A program made the position numbers and the translations under genes. The notes below the pieces were generated by a model, which saw nothing but the letters and a program-made list of their open reading frames with translations, ran no database searches and was not told where the DNA came from. A stretch of DNA of 44,205 bases. Origin: an uncultured Saprospiraceae bacterium. Its GTDB lineage: Bacteria > Bacteroidota > Bacteroidia > Chitinophagales > Saprospiraceae. The stretch is taken from the NCBI GenBank assembly GCA_937926205.1, contig CALEYL010000037.1, positions 1 through 44,205 on the forward strand, read 5' to 3'. The number at the start of each line of letters is the position of its first letter. Positions within the stretch are counted from its first letter, which is position 1. Below are positions 31,864 to 41,658 of the stretch, one piece after another.

Positions 31864-34443
31864 TTACCTGGTTTTCTTTGCAGCGGGCTTTTTCGCTGCA
31901 GCCTTTTTTGCTGCCGGTTTTTTTGCTTTTTTCGCGAAAGCGTCCGGAATTTCCACCTCAATCATGGCTTTTACCTGTTCCAGCGTCAGGTCTTTGGCCA
32001 TTTCTGAAGTTACTTTCTCATCATTGATCCGGCCAATTTTGACATTTTTTTTGCCAAAACGGATGTAAGGTCCCCAGCGGCCGTTTTCGATGGAAATGCC
32101 TTCGCTCTCCCACTGTTGGATGTAGCGCACCGCTTCCTTTTCAACTTTCGCTTCGATCAGTTCATAAGCTTCTTCGGGCTTCAATTTGTCGAAATCATAT
32201 CGACGCGGCACATTGATGAACAAACTTCCCCATTTGATGAAAGGACCAAAACGGCCTTTGCCTTTGGTCACCGGCTGGCCCTGGTAAGTCGTGAAAGGCG
32301 CGTCGGCAGCTTTTTTCTCTTCGATGAGCTCCTTTGCTCTGTTCATGTCTACCGAATGCGGATCTTCACCTCTTGGCAGGGAAATGAATTTTTCGCCATG
32401 GCGGACATAAGGGCCAAAACGGCCAATGCCGATGGCCACTTCCTGTCCTTCGTAATCGCCGAGGTTTTTGGGCAATTTAAACAGCTCCATGGCTTCTTCA
32501 AAGCTGATCGTTTCGAGCGATTGACCGGGCTGGAGGCTGGCGTATTGCGGTTTTTCCGCTTCCCCAAGCTCTTCCGGCGTGCCAATTTGCACCACAGGAC
32601 CACGGCGCGACAAGCGGGTCAGGATGGTTCGACCGGTATTGGGGTCTTTGCCCAAAATGCGCTCTTTATTAGGCCGGTCGGCTTCCGACAGTGTTTTTTC
32701 CACCGTTTCGTGAAAGGGGTGGTAAAAGTTGCGGATCATCTCGGGCCATTCCTGTTCGCCGGCGGCAATGTGGTCAAATTGTCCTTCGATGTTCGCGGTG
32801 AAACTGTAATCCATGATGCGCTTAAAATGCGTATCCAGAAAGTCGCTGACGATCATTCCCATATCCGTCGGGAAAAGGTGGTTTTTCACAGCGCCGGTGA
32901 TCTCCGTTTTCTTTTCCTTTTTCAATTCACCAGCATTACTCAGGGTAAGCACCTGAAACGCGCGTTCCACCCCGTCGCGGTTTTCTTTCACGACATAACC
33001 GCGGCCTTCTTCCATGATTTTGGAGATGGTTGGCGCGTAGGTAGACGGGCGTCCGATGCCCAGCTCTTCAAGTTTTTTCACCAGACCGGCTTCTGTAAAT
33101 CGAGCCGGTGGCCGGGTAAAGCGCTCCGTCGCCGTGAGGTGGTTGAGCGGCAGCACCTGACCTTTATTAAGAGGCGGCAACATGCCTTTTGCTTCTTCTT
33201 CTTCATCGTCGTCTTTTGATTCGAGATAAAGTTTGAGAAAGCCGTCAAATTTGATCACTTCGCCTTCTGCGACCAGCCTCGCGCCCGGAACCGTAGAGAT
33301 GCCGATGTCGACGATCGTTTTTTCGAGAATGGCGTCGGCCATTTGCGAAGCAACCGCGCGTTTCCAGATCAGCTCATACAAACGTTGCTCGTCGCGGCCC
33401 GCCGGAACGGTGTGGTTTTCGACGTATGTGGGCCGGATGGCTTCGTGCGCTTCCTGGGCATTGGCCGATTTGCTTTTAAAGCGACGCGTTTGCACATATT
33501 TGGCGCCGTATTGTTTCTCCACTTCCTGAGCGATACTTTGCAGTGCCAGCTCACTCAGGTTGACGGAATCGGTACGCATGTAGGTAATGAATCCCCCTTC
33601 GTAAAGGTGCTGCGCGACGGACATGGTGCGGTTAACAGAAAATCCAAGTTTGCGGCTCGCTTCCTGTTGCAGCGTTGACGTGGTAAAAGGATAAGCCGGC
33701 GTGCGCTTCATCGGCTTCACTTCAATGTTGCTGATGCTGAAGGCAGCGCCTTTGCAACGAAGCAGAAAAGATTCAGCGTCTTTTTCATCTTTGAAACGTT
33801 CCGGGGCTTCGGCTTTTAACTGCACGATTTTGCCCTGGTCGTTTTTCACATCAAAAATGGCCGTAATCTTAAAATAAGGCGTAATGTCAAAGTGCTGGAT
33901 TTCCCGCTCGCGTTCAACAACCAGCTTCACAGCAACAGATTGTACCCTGCCCGCTGAAAGGCCGCCTTTGATTTTTTTCCAGAGAATGCCCGATAACTCA
34001 TACCCCACCAGACGGTCCAGCACACGACGGGCCTGTTGTGCATCCACCAGATTGACATCCACGGTGCGCGGCGCCAGAATGGCTTTTTGAATGGCCGGTT
34101 TGGTGATTTCGCGGAAAACAATGCGCTTTGTCGTTTTTTCATCCAGCCCCAGTACCTGACACAAATGCCAGGAAATGGCCTCTCCCTCGCGGTCTTCGTC
34201 CGTTGCAAGCCATACATCGTCCACTTTTTGTACGAGGTCTTTTAACTCCCGAACCACTTTGTGTTTGTCAGGCGTAACAACATATTTCGGTGCAAAGCCA
34301 TTTTTGATGTCTATGGCGTCGTCACTTTTTTCCAAATCACGGATATGGCCATAGCTTGATTTTACGGTGAAATCTTTTCCAAGATATTTTTCAATTGTCT
34401 TTGCCTTGGCAGGCGACTCAACTATGAGTAAATTTTTTGGCAT
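31864..34443 (-). CDS. topA: DNA topoisomerase I
   Basis: A type IA topoisomerase relaxing negative supercoils, 859 residues. The N-terminal Toprim domain (LLIVESPAKAKTIEKYLG ... TDEDREGEAISWHL) supplies the acidic metal triad. The active-site tyrosine is in GFITYMRTDS (about residue 288). The C-terminal part has repeated IGRFGPYVRHG / GRFGPFIKWG / GRWGPYIRFG motifs (TopA C-repeats) instead of zinc fingers, and ends in a Lys/Ala-rich tail of about 25 residues. This is typical for the phylum. It is divergent from recJ. Confidence 0.96.
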   Translation of the reverse strand: MPKNLLIVESPAKAKTIEKYLGKDFTVKSSYGHIRDLEKSDDAIDIKNGFAPKYVVTPDKHKVVRELKDLVQKVDDVWLATDEDREGEAISWHLCQVLGLDEKTTKRIVFREITKPAIQKAILAPRTVDVNLVDAQQARRVLDRLVGYELSGILWKKIKGGLSAGRVQSVAVKLVVEREREIQHFDITPYFKITAIFDVKNDQGKIVQLKAEAPERFKDEKDAESFLLRCKGAAFSISNIEVKPMKRTPAYPFTTSTLQQEASRKLGFSVNRTMSVAQHLYEGGFITYMRTDSVNLSELALQSIAQEVEKQYGAKYVQTRRFKSKSANAQEAHEAIRPTYVENHTVPAGRDEQRLYELIWKRAVASQMADAILEKTIVDIGISTVPGARLVAEGEVIKFDGFLKLYLESKDDDEEEEAKGMLPPLNKGQVLPLNHLTATERFTRPPARFTEAGLVKKLEELGIGRPSTYAPTISKIMEEGRGYVVKENRDGVERAFQVLTLSNAGELKKEKKTEITGAVKNHLFPTDMGMIVSDFLDTHFKRIMDYSFTANIEGQFDHIAAGEQEWPEMIRNFYHPFHETVEKTLSEADRPNKERILGKDPNTGRTILTRLSRRGPVVQIGTPEELGEAEKPQYASLQPGQSLETISFEEAMELFKLPKNLGDYEGQEVAIGIGRFGPYVRHGEKFISLPRGEDPHSVDMNRAKELIEEKKAADAPFTTYQGQPVTKGKGRFGPFIKWGSLFINVPRRYDFDKLKPEEAYELIEAKVEKEAVRYIQQWESEGISIENGRWGPYIRFGKKNVKIGRINDEKVTSEMAKDLTLEQVKAMIEVEIPDAFAKKAKKPAAKKAAAKKPAAKKTR

Positions 34444-34635
34444 CGCTTAGGGATGTTTTTTTGAGTTTTGCGAAAGCAGGCACAAAAGTAGAGCCTGAAA
34501 GCATCATATGCAAGGGGAAGGGAAGATAAGCGTCATTATTACTCATCTTATTGCTTTTTAACGGATTTTATGGCCCTTTCTGATGCCTTTCAAACGAGCT
34601 TTTCTTATTTTTCGCGTGTAAAATTGCAGCCGACC

Positions 34636-36339
34636 ATGCTTGAGGAGCCGAAAAAACAATGGATACACGAACCCGCGGACGAAGAGGCGGTGCTCCAACT
34701 TCAGGAAGCATTGCGCATTGCGCCGGTGTTTTGCAGGCTCCTGGTTCAACGGGGAATTTTCACTTTTGATGCAGCAAAACAGTTTTTTCGTCCCGATTGG
34801 GCCGACCTGCACGACCCTTTTTTGATGAAAGACATGCAGCAGGCGACTGACCGGCTTGCAACCGCCATTCAAAAAAAAGAAAAAATATTGCTTTACGGCG
34901 ATTACGATGTCGACGGCGTGACCTCCATCGCCCTCATGCACAGTTTTCTGGAGCCTTTGGGCGCTGAACTGGACTTCTACATCCCCGATCGTTACAAAGA
35001 AGGCTACGGCCTTTCGCACGAAGGCATCGAATATGCAAAAGCACAGGGCGCAACATTGCTCATTGCCATGGATTGCGGCATTACGGCCCGCGAGGAAGCC
35101 CGGCGCGCCAAAGGATACGGGATCGACCTCATAATTTGCGACCACCACCTTCCCGGACAGTTGCTCCCCGATGCCTACGCCATTTTAGACCCTAAACGGC
35201 CGGATTGCAACTACCCTTATCCGGAGTTAAGCGGCTGCGGGGTAGCCTTCAAACTGGCGCAAGCTTACGCAATTAGCCATCACCTGCACCCTTCTGCCCT
35301 CGAAGCGCTGCTTGATTTGCTCGCCATCAGCATTGCCGCCGATATCGTGCCCATCACGGGCGAAAACCGCACCCTTGCTGCGTTGGGCATGCAGCGCCTC
35401 AACCGCACGGAGCGCACCGGACTAAAAGCCCTGATTGAACAAAGCGGCCGGCAGCATCCGCTCAACGTCAGCGACATCGTATTCGGGCTGGCCCCTATGA
35501 TCAATGCTGCCGGGCGGCTCGCCGATGCCGGGCAGGCTGTGCGCCTTTTGCTTTCCGGTGAAGCGGAAGCGGCGGCCGGTTTTGCCCGCATTCTCGAATA
35601 CCGCAACCAACTGCGCCGCGAATTCGACCAGCGCGTTGCGGAAGAAGCCCGTGAATTGATTGCCGAAGATCCGGAATGGTCGCAGCGCCGCTCCATTGTT
35701 TTGTTCCAGCCGCACTGGCACAAAGGGGTTGTCGGCATCGTGGCTTCGCGAATGGTGGAGCAATTTAACCGACCTGCCGTCATTCTCTCTGAGTCGGAAG
35801 GGCGCCTGGTTGGGTCGGCGCGTTCTGTTTCCGGTTTTGACCTTTATGAAGGTCTGCGCGCCTGCCAGGATCTGCTCCTCAGTTTTGGCGGACACACGCA
35901 TGCTGCCGGACTTAGTCTGATGCCGCAAAACCTTCCACTTTTTATAGAGCGCTTTGAGAACATTGCACAACTGGCGCTTGCCCAAACTGCACCCACGCCG
36001 GTAATCCATATTGGCGCTGAAATTGCCCTGAAAGACATCACGCCCAAATTCTGGAACATCCTTCGCCAGTTTGCCCCTTTTGGTCCGGGCAACCGCAGCC
36101 CGGTTTTTGTTGCCAAAGGTGTGGTCAACGCAGGTTATTCCCGCCTGCTGAACGGCAACCACCTGCGGCTTTCCGTAAAACAGGGCGATGCTCCCATTTT
36201 TAACGGTGTCGCCTTTGGGCAGGGCGATGCATTGGCAAAAGTCCAGAGCGGAAAAGCGTTCGACATCTGTTTTACGATAGAAGAACAAACCTGGGAGGAA
36301 CGGACGTCGCTGCAATTGATGGTGAAGGATATTCAGTAG
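34636..36339 (+). CDS. recJ: Single-stranded-DNA-specific exonuclease RecJ
   Basis: A 5'-3' single-strand exonuclease of the DHH superfamily, used in RecF-type recombination and mismatch repair. I start at 34636 (MLEEPKKQW; 567 residues) because a TATTTTTC -7-like box lies at about 34605-34612, inside the longer reading from 34570. Motifs: DYDVDG (motif I), the aspartate in AMDCGIT (motif II), the signature CDHH (motif III), the DHHA1 motif GGHTHAAG (about residue 420), and a C-terminal OB-fold region. Length matches the family. Confidence 0.95.
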   Translation: MLEEPKKQWIHEPADEEAVLQLQEALRIAPVFCRLLVQRGIFTFDAAKQFFRPDWADLHDPFLMKDMQQATDRLATAIQKKEKILLYGDYDVDGVTSIALMHSFLEPLGAELDFYIPDRYKEGYGLSHEGIEYAKAQGATLLIAMDCGITAREEARRAKGYGIDLIICDHHLPGQLLPDAYAILDPKRPDCNYPYPELSGCGVAFKLAQAYAISHHLHPSALEALLDLLAISIAADIVPITGENRTLAALGMQRLNRTERTGLKALIEQSGRQHPLNVSDIVFGLAPMINAAGRLADAGQAVRLLLSGEAEAAAGFARILEYRNQLRREFDQRVAEEARELIAEDPEWSQRRSIVLFQPHWHKGVVGIVASRMVEQFNRPAVILSESEGRLVGSARSVSGFDLYEGLRACQDLLLSFGGHTHAAGLSLMPQNLPLFIERFENIAQLALAQTAPTPVIHIGAEIALKDITPKFWNILRQFAPFGPGNRSPVFVAKGVVNAGYSRLLNGNHLRLSVKQGDAPIFNGVAFGQGDALAKVQSGKAFDICFTIEEQTWEERTSLQLMVKDIQ

Positions 36340-36424
36340 TGTTGTGTTCGGGAGCAGGAATGCTTACAAAATAAACTTACTACACTGGTAAACCTAATTC
36401 AAGGTAAGATTTGCGAATCAAACG

Positions 36425-37897
36425 CTAAGCCCATAATCTAAAATCTAAAAAATTAAAAACCCTCTTTTCGCTTGGCTGCTGAAAGAGATCGTGGATTTCG
36501 GCTTTGAAATCAGCCATCAGTTTCTGCTTTTCTGCCTTATCAGGATGGCTCAGTAGTTTCCCAAGGTGGCGAAACAGCGCCTTTTCTGTTGCATAGATGG
36601 CTCTTCTGGATTTCAAGTATTTTGGGGTAGAAGCCAATAACGATTCCAGCAAAGCATGGTTGCCCAGTTCGTAGTGAATCAGTAAATTCAGTATTCTGGC
36701 AAAGTAGAAAATCTCTTTCACTGCATCTTCCTTGGGGTCATTTAGAATAAGGTTGTTCCATTTGAGCGCCTGGTCGTACTGGCGATTCAGAAAAAACAAA
36801 TAGGCGATCAGATAATAAAAAGTGATGCGGTGGTGCTTTTCTATTTTCTTGCCAAACTGTTCCAACCCTTCTTCTATTGTCGGAATCCACTCCAGGGCTT
36901 TGGCAAAATCCCTTTGGCTGAGGCTCCAATTGATGAGCAGCAAATACCGCTGCCTGAAAACCCGGGCCGCTATATTTTTTATAGATTTGAATTCCGGCCG
37001 CTCTAGCGTCAGCACCAAGCGGCTGATGCCTTCCTTTAAAACCTCGTATTCCCCGATGACCAAACTATCGATGAGCATATTGTTCAAGGTTGCGATATAG
37101 CGCTCGGCATAAAGCCGCAAAAAATGAGGGCTCGCTTCTAACAAGTCCAGAAATTCACGATTGATGTTGTAAGCTTCTTTCACATGGCCTTGTACAAACT
37201 GATAGGTCGCATTGGCCTGATAGAAATGAATTTTGCTTTTAAAGTTGGTTGCTAAATGTAAGTGCTGAAACTTGGGCGACTGCGTGAGATATTCGAGATG
37301 CTGGTGCTGCTCAGCGGTTTGAATTTTTTGAAAGCGCATTTGAAAGCGAAGTACCTGTTGAGCGAGGTATCCATATTCTATGGTGTTTTTCAGTTGCTCC
37401 AAATTGTCCATTTCCTTGTTAAAAATCTGCTCCATAAGCGCATCATCCTGTTTTTTGAATTGCTGCAGGGAAAGTAATTTCTTTTCAAGATTGCAGAGTA
37501 TCAATTGCAGTTCAAACAGCTCGTATGCTGTTGCTAAAGCCTGCCCTTTTTTCAATTCATGGTGCGCTGCCTTAAGCAAGCCTTTTTCGATCAGTACATT
37601 CGTTGCTGCAATCTTTTCAAAAACTTTATCTTCATGGTTTTTCTGCCCAAACTGTGCCAGCCGCCTGAGTATCAATTCATACAAGTACTGCTTGTTGACA
37701 GCAAGGTGCTTGATAAAATTCGCTTCTTTGTTTTCCTTTATAAACTGTTCCTCATCAAATGATTTTTGAGCCAATAAAGCGTCCATCAACTGAAGATAGA
37801 CCTTTTCTCCCGCCCCCGCCTGTACTTTTATGTAGCGCTTCTCCGATTTACTCAGCGTATGAACCAAATCGTATAAAAATGTGGATGCCGATTTCAT
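36425..37897 (-). CDS. Uncharacterised helical-repeat protein
   Basis: A 490-residue protein with no recognised family. It is almost wholly alpha-helical, rich in Leu, Lys, Glu and Gln, with TPR-like helix pairs (for example AEYNINREFLDLLEASPHF-type and QYDQALKWNNLIL-type segments near residues 235-255 and 360-385). It has no signal peptide, no membrane segment and no catalytic motif. The N-terminus (LYDLVHTLSKSEKRYIKV) is polar and basic. It is divergent from the propeller-protein gene and may be a scaffold. The confidence given is for it being a real gene. Confidence 0.8.
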   Translation of the reverse strand: MKSASTFLYDLVHTLSKSEKRYIKVQAGAGEKVYLQLMDALLAQKSFDEEQFIKENKEANFIKHLAVNKQYLYELILRRLAQFGQKNHEDKVFEKIAATNVLIEKGLLKAAHHELKKGQALATAYELFELQLILCNLEKKLLSLQQFKKQDDALMEQIFNKEMDNLEQLKNTIEYGYLAQQVLRFQMRFQKIQTAEQHQHLEYLTQSPKFQHLHLATNFKSKIHFYQANATYQFVQGHVKEAYNINREFLDLLEASPHFLRLYAERYIATLNNMLIDSLVIGEYEVLKEGISRLVLTLERPEFKSIKNIAARVFRQRYLLLINWSLSQRDFAKALEWIPTIEEGLEQFGKKIEKHHRITFYYLIAYLFFLNRQYDQALKWNNLILNDPKEDAVKEIFYFARILNLLIHYELGNHALLESLLASTPKYLKSRRAIYATEKALFRHLGKLLSHPDKAEKQKLMADFKAEIHDLFQQPSEKRVFNFLDFRLWA

Positions 37898-38040
37898 ATT
37901 CTTCGATTGAATCCTTATTAAAAGTCGTAAAAATTACTCGATTTAAAGCATTAAACCAGATCTTATTGCGAATTTATCAAAATTAGAAATCTTATTTAAA
38001 ACAAACATTGTAGTTGTTATGACAAGAGTACAACCATAAA

Positions 38041-38070
38041 TTTGAGCTTGTTTTGAGACAAATACCTTTG
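38041..38070 (+). promoter_or_regulatory. Promoter TTTG-N18-TACCTTTG
   Basis: A -33 TTTG (38041-38044) and an exact TAnnTTTG -7 box (38063-38070) with an 18-bp spacer, 26 bp before the start of the propeller-protein gene. It is a textbook Bacteroidota promoter. Confidence 0.72.
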
Positions 38071-38096
38071 GATTCACTCTGTAACATTTTGAAATA

Positions 38097-40247
38097 ATGA
38101 AATCAACAAGTGTCATGAGCCTTTTAAAAGTTAACTTCTTCGCCTTAATGATGGTGCTTTCTTATTCAACACAAGCTCAGGCATGGGTCTCTTACCAAAG
38201 CCAGCAGCAGATTAACGACTTAGTCGATATGGGCACGGAACTATGGATGGCTACCGATGCAGGGCTGGTAGTGGTGAATAAAGCAACGCTGGAAAAAACA
38301 ATTTTCAATACCGCTAATTCCAACCTTAGCAACAATCATATCCAGACCATTACCAAAGGTCAAAATGATGTAGTCTGGATTGGTACCTATGACGTTGTTC
38401 TTGCACTTTTTGACGGGAGCGAATTTCATAATACCATCACCCCACAGCATAATGCATATAACCCCCAAACGACAAAACTCTATGATATTGAAGTAGCGCC
38501 CAATGGTGACTTGTGGTTAGGAACTTCTGATGGCGTTTTTCACCGTCAAGGTCAAACATGGATGCACTACGATGAGGCAGAATTTGGCGCTTCCTTCTTC
38601 GAAGCCTGGGATGTTGCAATCAATGACATTGGAGAAGTTTTTGTTGCTTCTTTCAATATATACCAACTTGCCAATGGTGTATGGTCTAACCTGACTGAAA
38701 ACACAAACATACATCCATACTTAGGTGCAAAACTTTACTTTAGCCAGGCAGGGGATCTTTACTTAGCAGGCGATTTAGATGTAATTGCCCTTTTTGACGG
38801 CGCAGATTGGCATTCATACCCACACGGGCTCAATGGTTCGCACATCAAAGGATTCACCGAAGATACGAATGGCGACATCTACTTTTACGCCCAGATTGAT
38901 GGCGTTTACAAACTCACCAACGATGTCTGGACTGCGGAAATAGACGAACAAACCAGTGCATTGGACAACTATGCTGCCTATTTCTATATTGACGAAGATA
39001 ACAAACGGTGGCTCAATAACAATATTCATTTGTCGGTAAACAACAATGGCGACATTCAAACCATCCTGATTTCGCAGCATACCTTAGCATCCAATAGTAC
39101 CTACAATCTTAGTAAAGGAGCTAATGGGGCTATGTATTTCATTACATCCTCCGACAATAATATTGCTGTAGCAGATGCCGATGGTACCTGGTCTTCTCTT
39201 CCATTGCCCGCCGCGGCGCCGCCTTTTGAACGCTTCAACGACATTCTTGCTTTGGCAGATAACGATATTTGGCTGGCTTCCAACTCAGGGCTTTATCATT
39301 TCAACGGCTCAGGTTGGGCATTTATGAGTCTTAACGCTTGTAGAAGTTTGGCGGTTGATACACAAGGTAAAATCTATGCGAGAGCTTCTGATCGCCTCTA
39401 TATCGTAGCCAACGGTACCATAAGTGAATTTAATGTGAGCAATTCACCGTTATCAACCGCCCTCATTACGGGACATGGCGTAGATGCCGCCGATAATTTG
39501 TGGATTGCCGAGAGTGATTTATGGGAACCCAATGGGCAAACCTTCATCCACAAAGTATCCAGTGCGGGTGTTTGGACGACCTATTCGAACACTGAGTATC
39601 CCGTCATTAATAAAGTGAATGGCGATTTTCATTTTGATGGGAATGGCAATGTCTGGATCCCTGCTTATCCGTATGGCACTGTCAAATTTGATGGTACAAA
39701 CTTTAGTAATCCTTTTATTGGCAACCTTGCTTTATTCGACAATTACAATGCGTTTTCCATTGAAAGCGATGCCAATGGCAAAGTCTATTTTTCACACCAA
39801 TATGGCGTTACTACACTGTTCAACGACGAATGGGAGGATTTGTTAATCGAAGACGTTCCCAACGAAAACTCATCTTTTGAGGCCAAAATTAATTTCGACA
39901 ATGCCGGAAACTTATGGTGGGCCAGCAGCCGTTATGGGGTCTTCGCCTATCCTACAGGCATAACAAGTACGACACGTTCCGACTTTGAGCCCAACACCAA
40001 CTTCTCTATCTATCCAAATCCTGCTCAATTTGAGGCTACGCTTGATTTTACACTTCCGAGAGCCGCAAAAGTAAAAGCCTTGCTATACAATTCATTTGGA
40101 CAAGTAATGACCGATTTGGACTTAGGTCAGGTGCCTGCAGGTAGTTTTAAGGAAAGAATGCTCGTAACTGAATTCCCCAAAGGCCTGTACTTTCTTCAGC
40201 TACACATTGATGGGCAGACTTCAACACGAACCATCAGTATTCAGTAG
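38097..40247 (+). CDS. Secreted beta-propeller protein with T9SS sorting domain
   Basis: A 716-residue exported protein. Residues 1-28 are a signal peptide (cut after TQAQA). Residues about 30-625 hold many repeats of the two-component-regulator-propeller type, with the recurrent pattern NGDLWLGTSDGVFHR / NDIWLASNSGLYHFNG / GNVWIPAYPYG, expected to fold as one or two beta-propellers. Residues about 636-716 are a type IX sorting domain (FSIYPNPAQFEATLDF ... FPKGLYFLQL). There is no kinase or DNA-binding part, so it is probably a surface binding protein rather than a regulator. It has its own promoter and ends at an imperfect palindrome (40246-40267) that may act as terminator. Confidence 0.9.
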   Translation: MKSTSVMSLLKVNFFALMMVLSYSTQAQAWVSYQSQQQINDLVDMGTELWMATDAGLVVVNKATLEKTIFNTANSNLSNNHIQTITKGQNDVVWIGTYDVVLALFDGSEFHNTITPQHNAYNPQTTKLYDIEVAPNGDLWLGTSDGVFHRQGQTWMHYDEAEFGASFFEAWDVAINDIGEVFVASFNIYQLANGVWSNLTENTNIHPYLGAKLYFSQAGDLYLAGDLDVIALFDGADWHSYPHGLNGSHIKGFTEDTNGDIYFYAQIDGVYKLTNDVWTAEIDEQTSALDNYAAYFYIDEDNKRWLNNNIHLSVNNNGDIQTILISQHTLASNSTYNLSKGANGAMYFITSSDNNIAVADADGTWSSLPLPAAAPPFERFNDILALADNDIWLASNSGLYHFNGSGWAFMSLNACRSLAVDTQGKIYARASDRLYIVANGTISEFNVSNSPLSTALITGHGVDAADNLWIAESDLWEPNGQTFIHKVSSAGVWTTYSNTEYPVINKVNGDFHFDGNGNVWIPAYPYGTVKFDGTNFSNPFIGNLALFDNYNAFSIESDANGKVYFSHQYGVTTLFNDEWEDLLIEDVPNENSSFEAKINFDNAGNLWWASSRYGVFAYPTGITSTTRSDFEPNTNFSIYPNPAQFEATLDFTLPRAAKVKALLYNSFGQVMTDLDLGQVPAGSFKERMLVTEFPKGLYFLQLHIDGQTSTRTISIQ

Positions 40248-40310
40248 ATCATTGAATTCAGTGATCTGTAATGCGGACACTATCTTCTGTGGTGGGGTAT
40301 GCGCAAGAAA

Positions 40311-40555
40311 ATAAACCCGCAAGGTCTTAGCGCATTGCTCTACAACGGTTACCAAACCTTGGAGGTTTCGCAACCGGGCGCCCTGCTCTCGGAAAGCACC
40401 GCCCGTTTGCGAAACTTTTGGAGTTTCGTAAACGGAGCGGGCAGGCTGATCAAACCCCGCAAGGTCTTAGCAAATTGCTTCATATACGGTTACCAAACCT
40501 TGGAGGTTTAGTAACCGGCACCTGCTCTCGGAAAGACGTCTGCCGTTTGCGAAAT
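40311..40555. repeat. Two ~105-bp direct repeats, 140-bp period
   Basis: Unit A (40311-40415) and unit B (40451-40555) share CCCGCAAGGTCTTAGC, GGTTACCAAACCTTGGAGG, CTGCTCTCGGAAAG and GTTTGCGAAA in the same order. Each unit contains a hairpin AAACCT-TGG-AGGTTT inside a larger GGTTAC...GTAACC dyad (one mismatch in unit B). Non-coding. Probably copies of a dispersed palindromic element. Confidence 0.7.
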
Positions 40556-40580
40556 AACATTAAAATAAAAGAAGCCACAA

Positions 40581-40661
40581 CCTTCGCACGCCGGTCAGAG
40601 ACCGGTACCCAGGGCCGCGACGGGTTAAAAACCCTGGCGAGCCGCGCGGTTTTGACGAAGG
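40581..40661. other. GC-rich multi-branched structure, possible RNA
   Basis: CCTTCG (40581-40586) pairs with CGAAGG (40656-40661) and encloses two perfect 6-bp stems, CCGGTC/GACCGG (40591-40605, triloop) and CCAGGG/CCCTGG (40609-40637). A further AGCGG/CCGCT hairpin follows near 40680-40698. It is GC-richer than its surroundings. The rest of 40662-40785 shows nothing I can name. I cannot match it to a known RNA family. Confidence 0.4.
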
Positions 40662-40785
40662 AGGGGACAGACTTGGGGCGAGCGGCGCCGTACCGCTGAA
40701 GGCTGTTCAGAGGCTACAAGGGAAGTACCAACTGTACCAATAGGCACTGTTCAGCGGTCAACCAAACACTATTCGGTTGTACAAG

Positions 40786-41529
40786 CTACCCATACAATTC
40801 ATAATGCACCTGCGACTTATCGTAGCCCAAATTTACAATCAGGTTGGCCACCGCGTCGTCGATCATGTTGCTCCAGCCGCAGATGTAAAAATCCACATCG
40901 GGGCGTGGTGTTTGGTAGTCGCGCAGGTAAATCGGGTGGATGTAGCCATGTTGGACCTCGAAGGGAAAATCAGCAGGATTTGGGGTTTCTCTTGACAAAG
41001 CAACGCTGTAGCGAAATCCGGGCAGCGATTGCTGCAAAGCTTCAAATTCCCCGCGATACAAAATACCTGTGGCGTTGCGGGTGCCAAAAATGAGGTGGAT
41101 GTTTCGGTGCGGCTTTTTTTGTAGTACGATGTCCTGAATCATGCTGCGAAAAGGCGCTATACCCGTTCCGGTGCAGATAAAAACGAGGTCTTTGTCGAGG
41201 GGTTCGCGCATGACAAAATTGCCATCCGGACCTTTAAAGCGAATGGGGGTTCCAATGCTGACTTCTTCAAAAAAATAGCGCGTTGCGCCGCCACCGTCCA
41301 TGTGTACGATGCAGAATTCCAGCACATTACTGTTGTCGGGGGCATTGGCGATGGAGTAGCTCCGCCAGCGTTTGAGGCGTTTTTCGTGTATGGGCAAATC
41401 CATCGTCACAAACTGACCTGCCTGGAACGGAATCGAATCTTCCTCCTCAACCTGCAACCAAAAGCGCTTTGTTGCCGGCGATTCGTCGTGTATGCGGATG
41501 ACTTTACTATCGTACCATTTCCAGGGCAT
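40786..41529 (-). CDS. Ferredoxin-NADP(+) reductase-like flavoprotein
   Basis: A 247-residue soluble oxidoreductase of the FNR superfamily. The N-terminal FAD-binding barrel has the RSYSIAN motif (about 56-62). The C-terminal NAD(P) domain has CTGTGIAPFRSM (about 118-129), LIFGTRN and the late CGWSNMIDD (about 218-226). The C-terminus ends YELYG, close to the aromatic end of bacterial FNRs. There is no iron-sulfur domain, so it needs a separate ferredoxin or flavodoxin partner, which is not in the window. It is divergent from the Uma2 gene. Confidence 0.9.
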   Translation of the reverse strand: MPWKWYDSKVIRIHDESPATKRFWLQVEEEDSIPFQAGQFVTMDLPIHEKRLKRWRSYSIANAPDNSNVLEFCIVHMDGGGATRYFFEEVSIGTPIRFKGPDGNFVMREPLDKDLVFICTGTGIAPFRSMIQDIVLQKKPHRNIHLIFGTRNATGILYRGEFEALQQSLPGFRYSVALSRETPNPADFPFEVQHGYIHPIYLRDYQTPRPDVDFYICGWSNMIDDAVANLIVNLGYDKSQVHYELYG

Positions 41530-41601
41530 ATCGTGTTGTTTTTGGTGATGTCGTGCCGGCGGGTTGGCAGGCAGTACTCAATGTACGCACAGGCGTCGAT
41601 T

Positions 41602-41635
41602 TTTGTTCAAATTCGGGCAATTTTCGTTATATTTG
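41602..41635 (+). promoter_or_regulatory. Promoter TTTG-N22-TATATTTG
   Basis: TTTG at 41602-41605 and a perfect TAnnTTTG box at 41628-41635, 24 bp before the Uma2 gene start. Confidence 0.6.
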
Positions 41636-41658
41636 TACAAAACTAAAATAGCCTTACT

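Noticed and set aside
40581..40740. Group II intron or RNase P RNA
   Set aside because: I cannot find a domain V hairpin or the conserved RNase P core segments.
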